From Coffea arabica (taxonomy: Eukaryota; Streptophyta; Magnoliopsida; Gentianales; Rubiaceae), in the NCBI RefSeq assembly GCF_036785885.1, contig NC_092322.1:21412466-21476465 (forward strand): a DNA stretch of 64,000 bases. The letters run 5' to 3'. Shown in pieces: positions 34,990 through 48,187 of this stretch (its first letter is position 1; each line of letters begins with the position of its first letter). A model generated the notes under the pieces. It was not told where the DNA came from, did no database searches, and saw only the letters and a list, made by a program, of their open reading frames with translations. The position numbers and the translations under genes were made by a program.

Positions 34990-37900
34990 TGTGGCGACCC
35001 CACTTCCCCCTAAGGCGAACCAAAGGGTTGGCGGGCCGTCTGCCCAACTCTCGCCAGGACTCACGCAAGCATTCTAACCCAAATCCTTTCGAAAAATAAC
35101 CTAATCTATTACAAAACAATTTTCCCCGAAGAAGACCATCACTAAAACCACATTAACTTCAGAGATAGCAGTAATTTAAAATTGCCAATCGACGGCTCTT
35201 AAACATCTCACGTGTTACATCCAGGGAATAAGGTCGTACAATCCCGGAAATACAATTTCATGCACCACAAGTACTAACATACAAGCCAAACATTCGAATT
35301 AGGGTTTTACACATTTTCCAGCTTCAAGTGGCAATCCAAAATAAAAGTACATTATCCGAATTAAACACATTACAGCCCACAAAAGTAGTCATAGTACTCA
35401 GATACATCCCAAAAAGAAAACATGAGTAAGTCTCAAAGCTTTCAACTTCCAGAGCCTGTTAAGGAAAACAAATAAACGTGGGGTGAGCTAAAACTCAGTA
35501 GTGCCCCAAAGCATGCAATCACATAAGGCAAGTAACGAGTATTAAGACTCAATATTTAAGAAAGCGTATAACAGCACAAGGTAGGATACAGGGGCTCTCA
35601 GGAGCCATTCCCCTTGCTGGATCACAATTCATCGTAGTTGACCCTCCGTCAAATCTCACTACTTATAGTCCATGTAGATCCACTCATTTTACTCCTAACC
35701 CGTCACTGTTCATACCCCTGTCCCGGGCCCGAACACCGACTAAGGACGCAGTATACTCGAGATATACCCGTAGATGATTGGTCGAGGGATTCACCCAACG
35801 ACGTTATTGCAGTTAGATTCATGCGTCGAGGGATTCACCCAACGACGTCACAAAATAAGAAATTACCAGGTCAGGATAAGAGGCCCTCCCACCCTTAAGG
35901 TGTGGTACATTCCCCTGCCTAGTGATTTAGTACTTGAGATAGGATAAGAGGCCTTCCCACCCTCAGGTGTGGTACATTCCCCTACTCAGTGCTTAGCAAG
36001 TATTCCAAGGTTTTAGCATTTGAGATAGGATAAGAGGCCCTCCCACCCTCAGGTGTAGTACATTCCCCTACTCAATGCTTAGCAAGTGCAAGCAGGATAT
36101 TTCACGAAAACATTTCAAGCAAGTCACCACTCGAACGGCTAGTGCGATAAAGTACACACTGCTCGCTTCGATGGATCAAAAACTAGTTTTGCAAATTATC
36201 ACATATCGAGTCAAGAAAGCACTTTAACCAAGTAAGCATAGAACAGGCAGGGACACTCACCAAGAGTGAAGTTCAGATATCAAATTGGGAATCGAATTCC
36301 GCGTCCTTACAATATCCTAAAAACCAAATTTTGAAACTATAAGTTCTCTATTCAATTTTTAAGCTTGTACGTATCGTGGATTATATAGTATTTTACTAGT
36401 TAACCTTCCCAAAGAAATTTCAAAAATCTACTTGGGTTGAAACTTGACAAAAGTAGTAAAATGTTTCTTATGGTTTTCCTTGAGGTACTTTTCCTTTTAA
36501 AAAAAGTAACTAGTATTATTTTCTTGAAATAAGTCGACAAACCACTTGATATCAGAGCTAGAAGGATACTTTGAAAGTTTTCTTTAAAGTTACGGTACAT
36601 GCCAAAATTTGTCATTAAAACTATTTTACCTAAAATAAAATTTCTTGCCGAGCAAGTTTCTATGCTTTTAACTAAAATTATTAAAACTCGTATTTTGGAA
36701 CTTTTCCTATAGTCAACTAGCCAAGAACAATTCTTAGAGAAAAGAAAAGGAGTAAAACAAAGCCTAGAGTTTTAGAAACTAGTGAAATCATTTTCTAAAG
36801 GTAATAAGGCTAGTTTAAGCTTAAAGGAAGAAATATCGAGTTGGCAAGGTTTAGAAAATCCCTATACGAAGTTTCTAACTTTAATATACAGTGCTAAGTT
36901 TTATCGTACCATACTAGAGTGAAGATATATTTAAATAGCTTGCTTAAAAACTTCTCAAGTTCACAGGGCCAAAATGGATTCCTTACGATTCCGATTTACA
37001 AGCACATAATATTTCAGATTTGTCAATATAACCAACTCACATTTCAAATAGAAATCTCACTAGGGCTTCGTCAATCCTTAGCCCTTGACAACCATCAATC
37101 ATTTCCAACCACAATTCAATCAGGAATTCAAATCACAAATAAGCTAAATGTTCGATCCAAGTCAAAATTCAGTTTCATGAAGAAACAGGACATTCAAGCA
37201 GGACAGCCTGCTTTGAGGAGTCACGAACAGCAGTACATATGGAGGAAAAATATGAAATTTCTACAGAACAAAGGTCCATGACTCTAGTTTCAAATGCCTC
37301 TGACGGCACCTTAATCGGATTTTCCTACATCAAGATATAAGCATTTTACTGAGACTGGTCAGTGAAATCCGAAAATCTGGAAACTCATTTTTCACTTGTG
37401 AAAAACTCCTTTTTCTCTTTTAAAACCATAAGAATTTTATTCAAACCATCCATACATTTAAGTATGATATTCATACCAGCATATACCAAGGCAAATAATG
37501 CTTAATTCCAGTAAACGGTTCAGCCAAGAAATCATATATATACTAATCTGTCATCAGCTAAGTATAACAATCATCAGTTGGCAATTCAACATACGATTAC
37601 TACCTTAATTCCCTTCATTTTAAGTACAAGTCTTTCATGCATGAAGAAATCTAGACATTATACAATATTTTACAGCTTAGTTCAGAATTTTAGAACCAAA
37701 ATTCGCAGAAGAAAACTGAAAAATTCTTTTCTTCTTCACTCGGCTACACTGGAAAAATTCCAGCAGCTTAGTCCATCTTTAAACCGAATTTTCCTCGGCT
37801 GAAACACTAAATTATGTACCCAAAGCTAACATGCAAGACTAATAAATAAAGTCACTATCAATTCCAGTTTAAAACAGGGTCGGTCACCAACAAAATGTAT

Positions 37901-40484
37901 CCAAAATTCCAGAATTAATTCCACTATTCGCAGATGACATGCATGTAGCAGATTTTTGTTTTCCCTTCAAATTTCTGGCTTATACACAACTAATTGATCT
38001 CATGCAGGGCTTAATCATCCAATATTTAGCTAGCTACACACACAACCAAGAGAGTCAAATACTTTTCTAGTAAATTTCATACTACAATATCCATACAATT
38101 CCCAAAACAACTCCATCGGCTAAGCTGGAAAATTGATTAAGCAGTCCAGCAACTTCTAATAAAAATTTCCAGCCATGCAACCGAAATCATAGCCATAAAG
38201 TTCACATGCAACACCAAATAAAAGGCTATCTATCAAATTGGCTCAAGACTAAGCTCAGATCATCACAATCAAACAAACTAAAGCTGAAATTCCCAGCTCA
38301 AACGCACGGCCATCAAAATTTTCTTTCCAGAACTTAAGTGTTCATAAATCCAATATTTTCTTGGCTAAAACATAGCATTACTTACTCAAATTTGACCTGT
38401 AAACACTTAGTTAACGGATTAACATTTCCAGTACCGAATCAAGTTCGAATAACAGCCATCATCATCAAAATTTCTAAAAATTATTCCAGCTTGGCTCGGA
38501 TGAACATACGTGTAGCAGATTTCTAATTCATTTTATTTTTCTGATTTAAACCCATTAATTAGCTACATGCAAAGCTCAATTATCATGTTATTAACTAGTT
38601 AATTATGGTTACAAACTCAAAACAACAAAATTGAATCAAATGAAGCTGTAAAATACAGGTCAAGCTCTCGGCTGCAACAATTCATAAAAACAGAATTTCT
38701 TATGTTTCTTGATTCATCATCCGGCTGCACAGAGTTAACATGCAAGGCCTTAATCATATTTAATCATCCAAGCTTAAGTTAGCTAATCATAATTTCAGGT
38801 TCTGATTACCACAACAAAGCAGATTACATCATGCATTTTTTAATCGATTCTCGGCCAACCATTTTCTTTTCAAAACAGAATTTTTTTTTTATGCTTTAAC
38901 AACATCATCCGAATGCACAAATCAACATGCATGGTCTTAATCTTCAAGTTTTCACTCAGCTAATGACACTTAGGTGTTCAGATTGCCACGAAAAAACAAA
39001 ATTGGAGCTGCATTATCACCTCAGTTTCTCCGCAGCAACATTTCATCAAAACAGAATTTTTCTGGTGTCCTGGTTTCATCAACCGACTTCACAAGCAACA
39101 CATGCAGCTCTGATATGGCTTCATCTACTAAAATTTAACTTAATATAGCCCAGAAATTACCTCAGAAACAACTTAGCTCACGCACAAGAAATCTGAAAAG
39201 AAAATTTCTGTTCTCCCTCTCGGCTCTCGGCTCGCTTGTGGCTGCAGGTTGGTTGCTGCTGTGATGGTGTTGGGTTCTGAGGTTGTTTTGTAGCTGGTTG
39301 AGGTTGCAGCAAGCGCGATTTCCTTTCTTTTCTTTCCTTTCCTCTCGGCTTGCAGAGTGCAGCTCGGCCTCTCACTCTCTCTCAGTCAATATTCACGAGG
39401 TGGAGGCTGGAGAGGAAATGTTTGTGGTTGTGGTCTGGATGAGTTTGTGCAGAGAAAATGGGAATGGTGGTTTGTGATATAGGCATGAGGTAGAAATATG
39501 GTGCCGCGGTTTTGGAGAAGGAAGAAAGAATGGTTTACGGTTTTGGAGTGTATGAAATGGTTGCGTATAGAATTGGTGAAAATGTGATTGGTCGATTGGG
39601 GCGGTGATTGAAATGCTATCAGAGGGTTTGTTTGGTTTTGCATGGAAATGTTGTGGTTGCAAGGGCATTTTAGTCTTTTCACTTTGCTTCCTAACCTCTA
39701 CTTAAATTCTCCATTCTAATCTTAAAACCAAAAATTATCCCTAAGCGTGATTTGAACGCCTAATTATACACTAGTATACTTAAACATTTTTTTATCGAAT
39801 ATTTATCGATTAAAAATTTAATATTAAGGTTCCTAATAATTCCTAACATTATTTAGCGATTAAATTAGTTATCAGAATTTCCAATTATTTATTCTCAAGA
39901 GATAGAGTTAGTCTAACTCGAAATTTATCAATTTAGTAATATAAAGTCAAGTGAAATAATAAGTTAATACAAGTGTGTCAGTTTGCACACAAAAATTATT
40001 TTCACGCACTTATTGTGAAAACAAAGAAGGATAAAACTATAATTATCAAAATTTCATGCCTTGAGTAAGTTTCGCATACTTGTATAATATTTATCTAAAA
40101 TTCATTGATTTCGTCTTACCGTGAAAAATTTCCTTTTTAACCTATAATGCTAGCAACTAATTGGAATTAATCATTGAGTTTCGAGTAATTTATTTTAAAG
40201 TAATAAGATTAATCGGCTCAAGTATCATTAATTTAGCATAATGGCAACTAAGAATTCCAACGTTTTATGTTAAGGCGGAAAATTAATCTAACTCTAAAGA
40301 TATTAATTTAGTCTAGCAAAACCAAGAAATTTCATAACTTAGGAAAATTATATTATTTTTCACATAAACCTGTTTTTACGTACTTAATTGCAACCAAGTA
40401 AAAGTAATGCTAGAAATTATTAAGGAATAAAAGAAATGCAAATGAAATATGCACTGGCTTATATATATTTTCGGGGTTCTCACA
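34990..40484 (+). mobile_element. Solo long LTR (5.5 kb), plus orientation, nested in gypsy pol
   Basis: Begins TGTGGCGACCCCACTTCCCC, ends GGGGTTCTCACA, and is flanked by the perfect 5-bp duplication gttgg (34985-34989, 40485-40489). It is the same family as 27301-31180 but 1.6 kb longer and in the opposite orientation. It has no internal second LTR, primer-binding site or retrotransposon protein. Frames inside, such as 39178-39682, lack motifs. A Ser/Leu/Gly-rich GC-richer patch near 39200-39420 may be its transcription-start region; that is inference. Confidence 0.85.
35871..36090 (+). repeat. Short tandem repeat block in the solo LTR
   Basis: The phrase 'ggataagaggcc(c/t)tcccaccc' followed by a 'ggtgt(g/a)gtacattcccct' phrase occurs three times (from about 35872, 35942 and 36027). 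Just before it, gtcgagggattcacccaacg occurs twice (about 35782 and 35826). Confidence 0.85.
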
Positions 40485-43400
40485 GTTGGGACATAATCCT
40501 AGGTGTGGACTGGATGACACACTTCAGTCCTATCACATTCGACTTCCAATAGCTCAGGATATCTCTGCACCATGAGGGAGATGAAATCCACTTACATGGC
40601 CAAGCAGATAACTGTGATATGGACTTGATCAGAGGCAAAGACTTAAGAACATTTATAGAGTACAAGAGGCAGATGTGTATGGCTATGAGTGGCAAACAGG
40701 ACAAGGACAGAGAGGGGGAATTAGAACCTACACCCCAGGAGGTAAAGGCTCTGCTACAAGAGTATAAGGATGTATTCCAGACTCCTAACTCACTGCCTCC
40801 AAGTAGGAGCGTGGATCATGAGATACCTCTCAAACTAGAGGCTCAGCCCTTCAAACTGAAGCCTTACAGGCATCCTCATTACCACAAGAAGGAGATAGAG
40901 AGGTAGGTTGCTGAAATGTTGCAGAAAGGCATTGTTAAGCATAGTAACAGTCCTTTTGCCTCCCCTGTGCTGCTAGTCAAGAAGAAAGAAGGCACCTGAA
41001 GATTTTGTGTGGACTACAGAAAGCTGAATGAGATCACTGTCAAGAACAGATTTCCAATACCCAATATAGATGAATTGTTGGATGAGTTATTAGGAGCTGT
41101 GTTTAAAACCAAGTTGGATTTGACTGCAAGGTATCACCAAATCAGAGTGAAGCCACAGGATAGCTTTAAAACAGCTTTCCAAACTCATTGTGGTCATTTT
41201 GAATTCTTGGTAATGCCTTTTGGCCTCACCAACGCCTCTGCAACTTTTCAGTCACTAATGAATCAGGTGTTCCAACCTTACCTGAGGAAGTTTATCTTAG
41301 CATTCTTTGATGATATCCTAGTCTACAGTGCCACACTGGAAGATCATGTTCATCATCTAAGAACTATGCTGGAACTTCTGAGAGGACATCAACTATATGC
41401 AAAGAAATCCAAGTGTGCATTTGCTCATAAATAAGTTGACTACCTGGGACACACTATTACTGATAAGGGGGGTCAGTATGGATAATTCTAAGGTCCATAG
41501 CATCTCATAATGGCCAGTACCAAGATCTGTCAAGGAATTGATGGGGGTATTTGGGACTTACTGGCTACTGTAGGAGGTTTATTAAACAATATGAACTGGT
41601 ATGCAAACCACTGACTGAGCTTCTTAGAAAGGATAATTTTAAGTGGAACTCCCAAGCACAAACTGCATTTGATCTTCTTAAGGAGCCCATGTGCTCAGCT
41701 CCTGTTCTTAAGCTGCCAGACTTCAAGCAGGCCTTTGTGATAGAAACAGATGCCAGTGGAGGAGGCATTGGAGCAGTTCTGATATAGGAAGGACACCTCA
41801 TAGCCTTCCTAAGCAAGGCACTGTCAGCAAGGAACCTAGGCTTATCAGTCTATGAGAAAGAGCTACTTGCTTTGGTAATGGCAGTTAACAAGTGGAGGCA
41901 TTACTTGGTTGGCAGTCACTTCATTATCAGGATTGACCACCAGTCCTTGAAGTACTTACTGGATCAGAAGCTGAACACTGCTCTTCAGCTAAAATGGATG
42001 ACCAATTTCATAGGATTAGATTATGAGATACAGTACAAGAAAGGCACTGAGAATCAAGTAGCAGATGCACTATCAAGGAGACCTGATCATGACCACAGCT
42101 TCCCACTTCACTCCTGCCTCGCCATCACTACTATTAGACCTGGATGGATTGAAGAATTGCAGAAGAGCTATGAGACTGATAACCAGTGTCAGGATATCAT
42201 AGCTCAGTTATCACTGGATTCTAACTCACACTCTGACTGCACTTGGGTTGATGGAGTACTTAGATATCAAGGCAAGATCTATATTGGAAATTCTAGTGAC
42301 ATTAGAAGACAGGTCATTCAGGTCCTACATGCTTCAGCCTTATAGGGGGACATTCAGGTCAGAGAAATTGTTGGCAGAAGGTAAAGAGTCTGTTCTACTA
42401 GCCAGGAATGAAAGAAGAGGTGGTGGCATTCATACAGAACTGTGACATATGCCAGAGGAATAAATCTGAGCATGTTCCCTACCCTGAACTGCTGCAACCA
42501 ATCACCATTCCTAAACAAGCCTGGTCTCATATATCTATGGATTTTATTGAGAAATTGCCCAAATCACAGGGTTATGATACCATATTGGTAGTCATTGACA
42601 GGTTCACAAAGTTTGGCCACTTTATTATGCTCACTCATCCCTTCACAGCTAAGACTGTAGCTCAAAGTTTCCTGGACAACATATACAGACTGCATGGTCT
42701 ACCAGAATCCATCATTACTAACAGAGATAGGATCTTTACTAGTGGCTTTTGGAGGGAGCTGTTCAAGGTTATGGGAACAGAACTGCATTATTCATCATCC
42801 TATCATCCCCAATTCGATGGACAAAGTGAACGACTGAACCAGTGTGTGGAAAATTACCTAAGGTGCATGACTGGGGAAATGCCTTCTCAGTGGGGCAAGT
42901 GGTTGGCAATGGCTGAGTGGTGGTACAACTCTATTTACCATTCCAGTCTTAAAATGACTCCATTTGAGGCATTGTTTGGATACAAACTAGTACCCCTACC
43001 TCTAGGTCCTTACTTGGAATTAGTGGTACCTGCAGCTTCTGACATGATCCAGGAGAGGAACATGATTGCCAACTGCATCAAGGATAACTTAGTCAAAGCT
43101 CAACAAAGAATGAAGTATTTTGCTGACCAACACAGGACTGAAAGGGAGTTTGCTGTGGGCGATTGGGTGTTTCTAAAGCTGCAGCCATACAGACAACAAA
43201 CTATTGCAATCAGGAAGTGCCTCAAGTTGTCTGCCAAGTATTTTGGTCCCTTCCAGGTAGAGGAGAATATTGGCTCAGCAGCCTACAAGTTGAAGCTACC
43301 TGCAGGCACCAAATTGCACCCTGTGTTCCATGTGTCATTGCTCAAGAAGAAGTTGGGGCCACTACAAAATAGTTCAACCAAGCTGCCAGAATTAGACACT

Positions 43401-43571
43401 CAAGATCAATGTCCTCTGCAACCAGAAATCATCTTGAAGAGGAGGGTCATTTTGCGAGGAGGACAGCCTGTTGTACAATTTTTGATCAAATGGGATCAAC
43501 TGGACTATGAAGAAGCTTCATGGGAGGACAAGTCTTTTATTGAACACCAGCTTCCCACGTTCCAGACTTGA
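40485..43571 (+). pseudogene. Gypsy reverse transcriptase, RNase H, integrase, chromodomain
   Basis: The reverse transcriptase shows the VDYRKLNEIT motif and the active-site FFDD near 41306-41317. RNase H carries the [13 protein letters not shown] and IRIDHQSLKYLL motifs (about 41743-41970). Integrase (42408 on) has the zinc-binding remnant CDICQRNK and the D,D,E residues in MDFIEKLP, NRDRIF and DGQSERLNQ. The end has the HPVFHVSLLKKKLG motif and a chromodomain (FLIKWDQLDYEEASWED). In-frame stops occur near 40549, 40904, 40999, 41432 and 41786, and there is a frame break between 42345 and 42408. It is non-functional as it stands. Confidence 0.93.
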
Positions 43572-43587
43572 GGACAAGTCTGATCTT

Positions 43588-43600
43588 AAGCGGAGGGAAT
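43588..43600 (+). other. Polypurine tract of the gypsy element
   Basis: aagcggagggaat lies directly before the 3' LTR. Confidence 0.75.
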
Positions 43601-43923
43601 TATTAGGACATGAATTAGTTGTAATAAATGCTCAAATTGGGCATAAATCAATTGAAGTCAAACGATGTCGTTTTGGGTTAGTAGTTAGTTAAGTCGATTC
43701 ATTAGCAATTTGCAGGTTGTTAGAATTGGTTATAAAAGGGGCCCACACATGTGAAGAAGACAGTTTTTGAGTAATAACAAATTCCATCTCATTTTTCCTC
43801 TGATTCTCTCTCTTTCTTTTCACTTCCTCTAATTCTCCCTTTTCTCCTCTTTCCCCAATTCGTCCCCAAATTCAATTCTAATCAGTAATTGAGATTCAAG
43901 CCAATGTGCTTGAGTTCCTGACA
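43601..43923 (+). repeat. 3' LTR of the gypsy element
   Basis: The 323-bp copy of 33112-33435 begins TATTAGGACATG, with the TG terminus mutated to TA, and ends CCTGACA. About 14 differences from the 5' LTR were counted by eye. Confidence 0.9.
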
Positions 43924-43935
43924 CCTAGCCTCACC

Positions 43936-44357
43936 GACGAGTACGCCAAGCCAGGGTGCAAACACAACTGATTATTTTGATTTCGGTTTTCGATTTCGAA
44001 TCATGGTCTAGTAATGAAGAGGGGTTGAACCATCTTTCCATAGAAAAAATGGACTAATCAATACTACGTCGTGTGCACTTTTTTTTTTACGCTAACAGGA
44101 TATAAAATATAACCTGCATTCAAATTTCATATTATACTTGAGATCGGTTTTTTTTTTTAATGATCTTTATACTGAATAGGAGATTAACCCAACAAAACAT
44201 TGTTTGACAATAAAAAAGAGAGATTATATCAAGGTAGATCAAACAAGTTGTCAGAACAAGTACACGTTATTACAATAGTTACAATTCAACGAGATTGAAA
44301 TTAACAAATCCACCAGAAGATCATCAGATGATTGACACCAGAAAATGATCAAGTGAT
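43936..44357. other. Spacer between the nest and the protease gene
   Basis: AT-rich DNA that includes the 3' flank of the minus-strand cysteine protease. The nest ends 422 bp from its stop codon. Confidence 0.5.
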
Positions 44358-46420
<2,063 letters not shown>

Positions 46421-46494
46421 AGTTGCTTCGAGAGTTAAAAGGAAGATTATTTTGATGTTGTGAAGATGGGAATGAGAGATGAGAATTGGGCATA

Positions 46495-46501
46495 CTTTAT
46501 A
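46495..46501 (-). promoter_or_regulatory. TATA box of the cysteine protease gene
   Basis: The minus strand reads TATAAAG about 75 bp upstream of the start codon, a plausible position for the core promoter. Confidence 0.55.
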
Positions 46502-46502
46502 C

Positions 46503-48000
46503 AAGTTTGAATGGTTTTCATGTGTTGCTTTCAAGTAAAGCTGGCATGGTATTCTATGTTTTACAGAATACTGAAACTTCAAGCTTGGTTCTGTTGGAAG
46601 GCTTTGAATCAAAGCATGTCTATATGACCCGTAACAGGTAGGTGATTTCTAATGTCCTCATTTTGAAACATATGACATCATCTAAGATGTTTTGGCTGCG
46701 TCATGGCAAAGATCTGGGGGTCTAATCAATTGATGAATCAACTTGGAAAACAGCATTACTATACTAAGTGAAACATCAAACACCAAATCCCAAAGCCAAT
46801 AGTATGGAATATGGAGCATCTTCCTCTTTGTTTTTATCACTTGATTTGTTTAGTTGTAGTCTAATTTTATTTCTTTTTCCTTTGGAAAATTTGCTAGAAA
46901 GAGATGTACCAATGAGCAGCAGGGCCAAATTTATGGAACGATTGACAAAGTGTGAATATTTTTGACATATTAATGCCTCATTTTGCCAGTTTGAGCATTG
47001 TATATCCCAGAAAACATCACCGTACATTTCAAAATTTGTGTTTCTGAATAATTTTGCACGATTATAGTGTTCCTGAACTATAACTATAACAACTAATAAT
47101 CATACAACTAGGTGAAAACAATGTAAATTATTTTAATGCTGACGTGTTGTATTTTAGATCGTATCACTCAAAACATCTTATAAAACAAAACTGTAAGTAT
47201 TTTATAGATTTTAGTGATACTACTACAATCTTATGCTCTATTACATAACATAGATAAACATATATTTTTGTCCTTATGAACTACAAGTTTAAATTATTAT
47301 TTCTTGTCGGTCATAATTCTTGTTTTAATTTTTTTTCCTAATAAAAAAGGAGAGAGATTTAAAAAGCAGGAAAAGAGATCTATGATAAAAGTAGAGTTTT
47401 GATTAGAATCCAAAACCTCTATATTTTAAAACCATATTAGTCATACAACGCATGGATACATGATGAAAGTCGAGCTTTGATTTATTTCCAGAATTATAGA
47501 AACATTTTGTAGGCGAAATTAAAATTAGCTTAAATATTATGTAGCCTATTAATTATTCATAAAATTTTTGCAAAATTCATCTTCTGGAGACCCATCACGT
47601 AAATAAAACATGGAAAATATAAAGTACTCAATTCCAAAACAGTAGTTAAAACCAATCTAAGTTTCAAAAGAGGACACTTTTTTTGAGAGCAAGCGGGAGT
47701 CTCGAACTTGAGACCTCTCACCTACACTTTACACTCCCGTTTCACCTAACACCCCCGACCCCCCCCCCCCCCCCCTCTCTCTCTCTCCCTCCAAAAAAAA
47801 GAGGACGCTAACAAATAAATAGTGCCAAAAACATTGACGTCATATAGATTGTCATAAATCTCTGATTGGAAAGAACGAGTATTGACCACTACAGAATACA
47901 CATCTAGTACTAAGGAAATATGATTACATTACGTACAGCCAAATAATTATGCTCTCTGTAAAATGCTGAAAGTTAGCTCCTAAGGGTAAATTTAGCCAGT
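46503..48000. other. Spacer between protease and phosphatase genes
   Basis: AT-rich DNA without a recognised gene. Near 47690-47750 the minus strand has a B-box-like 'caagttcgagactcccgctt', perhaps a SINE fragment, beside a poly(C) tract and (CT)n at about 47758-47790. Confidence 0.45.
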
Positions 48001-48187
48001 TCATTCAATTTCACTTCTACATTGGAAGACACTTGCATGAGGGTGATGCATCAGATGCATAAAGAGGAGAAATGAAAAAGATATCTCTGACTGAGCATTA
48101 AACAGATGACGGGTGATTCTGGTTTCATGCAGCAAAGCCAGACGTTCAACATATACTTGCCCTCCAAAATTTTCGGTGGCAAATACA

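Larger units (their letters stand above)
33112..43923 (+). mobile_element. Ty3/gypsy chromovirus retrotransposon, inactive
   Basis: Order on the plus strand: 5' LTR (33112-33435), primer-binding site, gag and protease (33610-34989), an inserted solo LTR with duplication (34990-40489), reverse transcriptase, RNase H, integrase and chromodomain (to 43571), polypurine tract, and 3' LTR (43601-43923). Protease before reverse transcriptase before integrase is the Ty3/gypsy order, and the C-terminal chromodomain marks a chromovirus. Flanks are ccttg (33107-33111) and cctag (43924-43928), a 5-bp duplication with one change. Without the insert it is about 5.3 kb. Several stops and a frameshift disable it. 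By eye the LTRs differ at about 14 of 323 positions. Confidence 0.93.
32655..43927. mobile_element. Small hAT element interrupted by a gypsy retrotransposon
   Basis: The left terminus TAGGGGTATAAACGAGTCG is preceded by gcctcacc (32647-32654). The matching duplication gcctcacc lies at 43928-43935, 10.8 kb away, directly after the last 4 bp of the hAT (ccta, 43924-43927). The DNA between 33112 and 43923 is a later retrotransposon. Without it the hAT is about 456 bp (32655-33111 plus the end), non-coding, with GAGTCGAA/CTCGAA-rich subterminal DNA and an (AT)n tract. The right terminus reads catttgcaacc before the insertion. Confidence 0.85.

Noticed and set aside
39178..39682. Frames of 64-98 codons near the end of the 5.5-kb solo LTR
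   Set aside because: Short, overlapping on both strands, with no motifs and no splice support.
34990..40484. Complete two-LTR retrotransposon
   Set aside because: No internal repeat of the terminal sequence, no primer-binding site and no pol domains; a single long LTR fits better.
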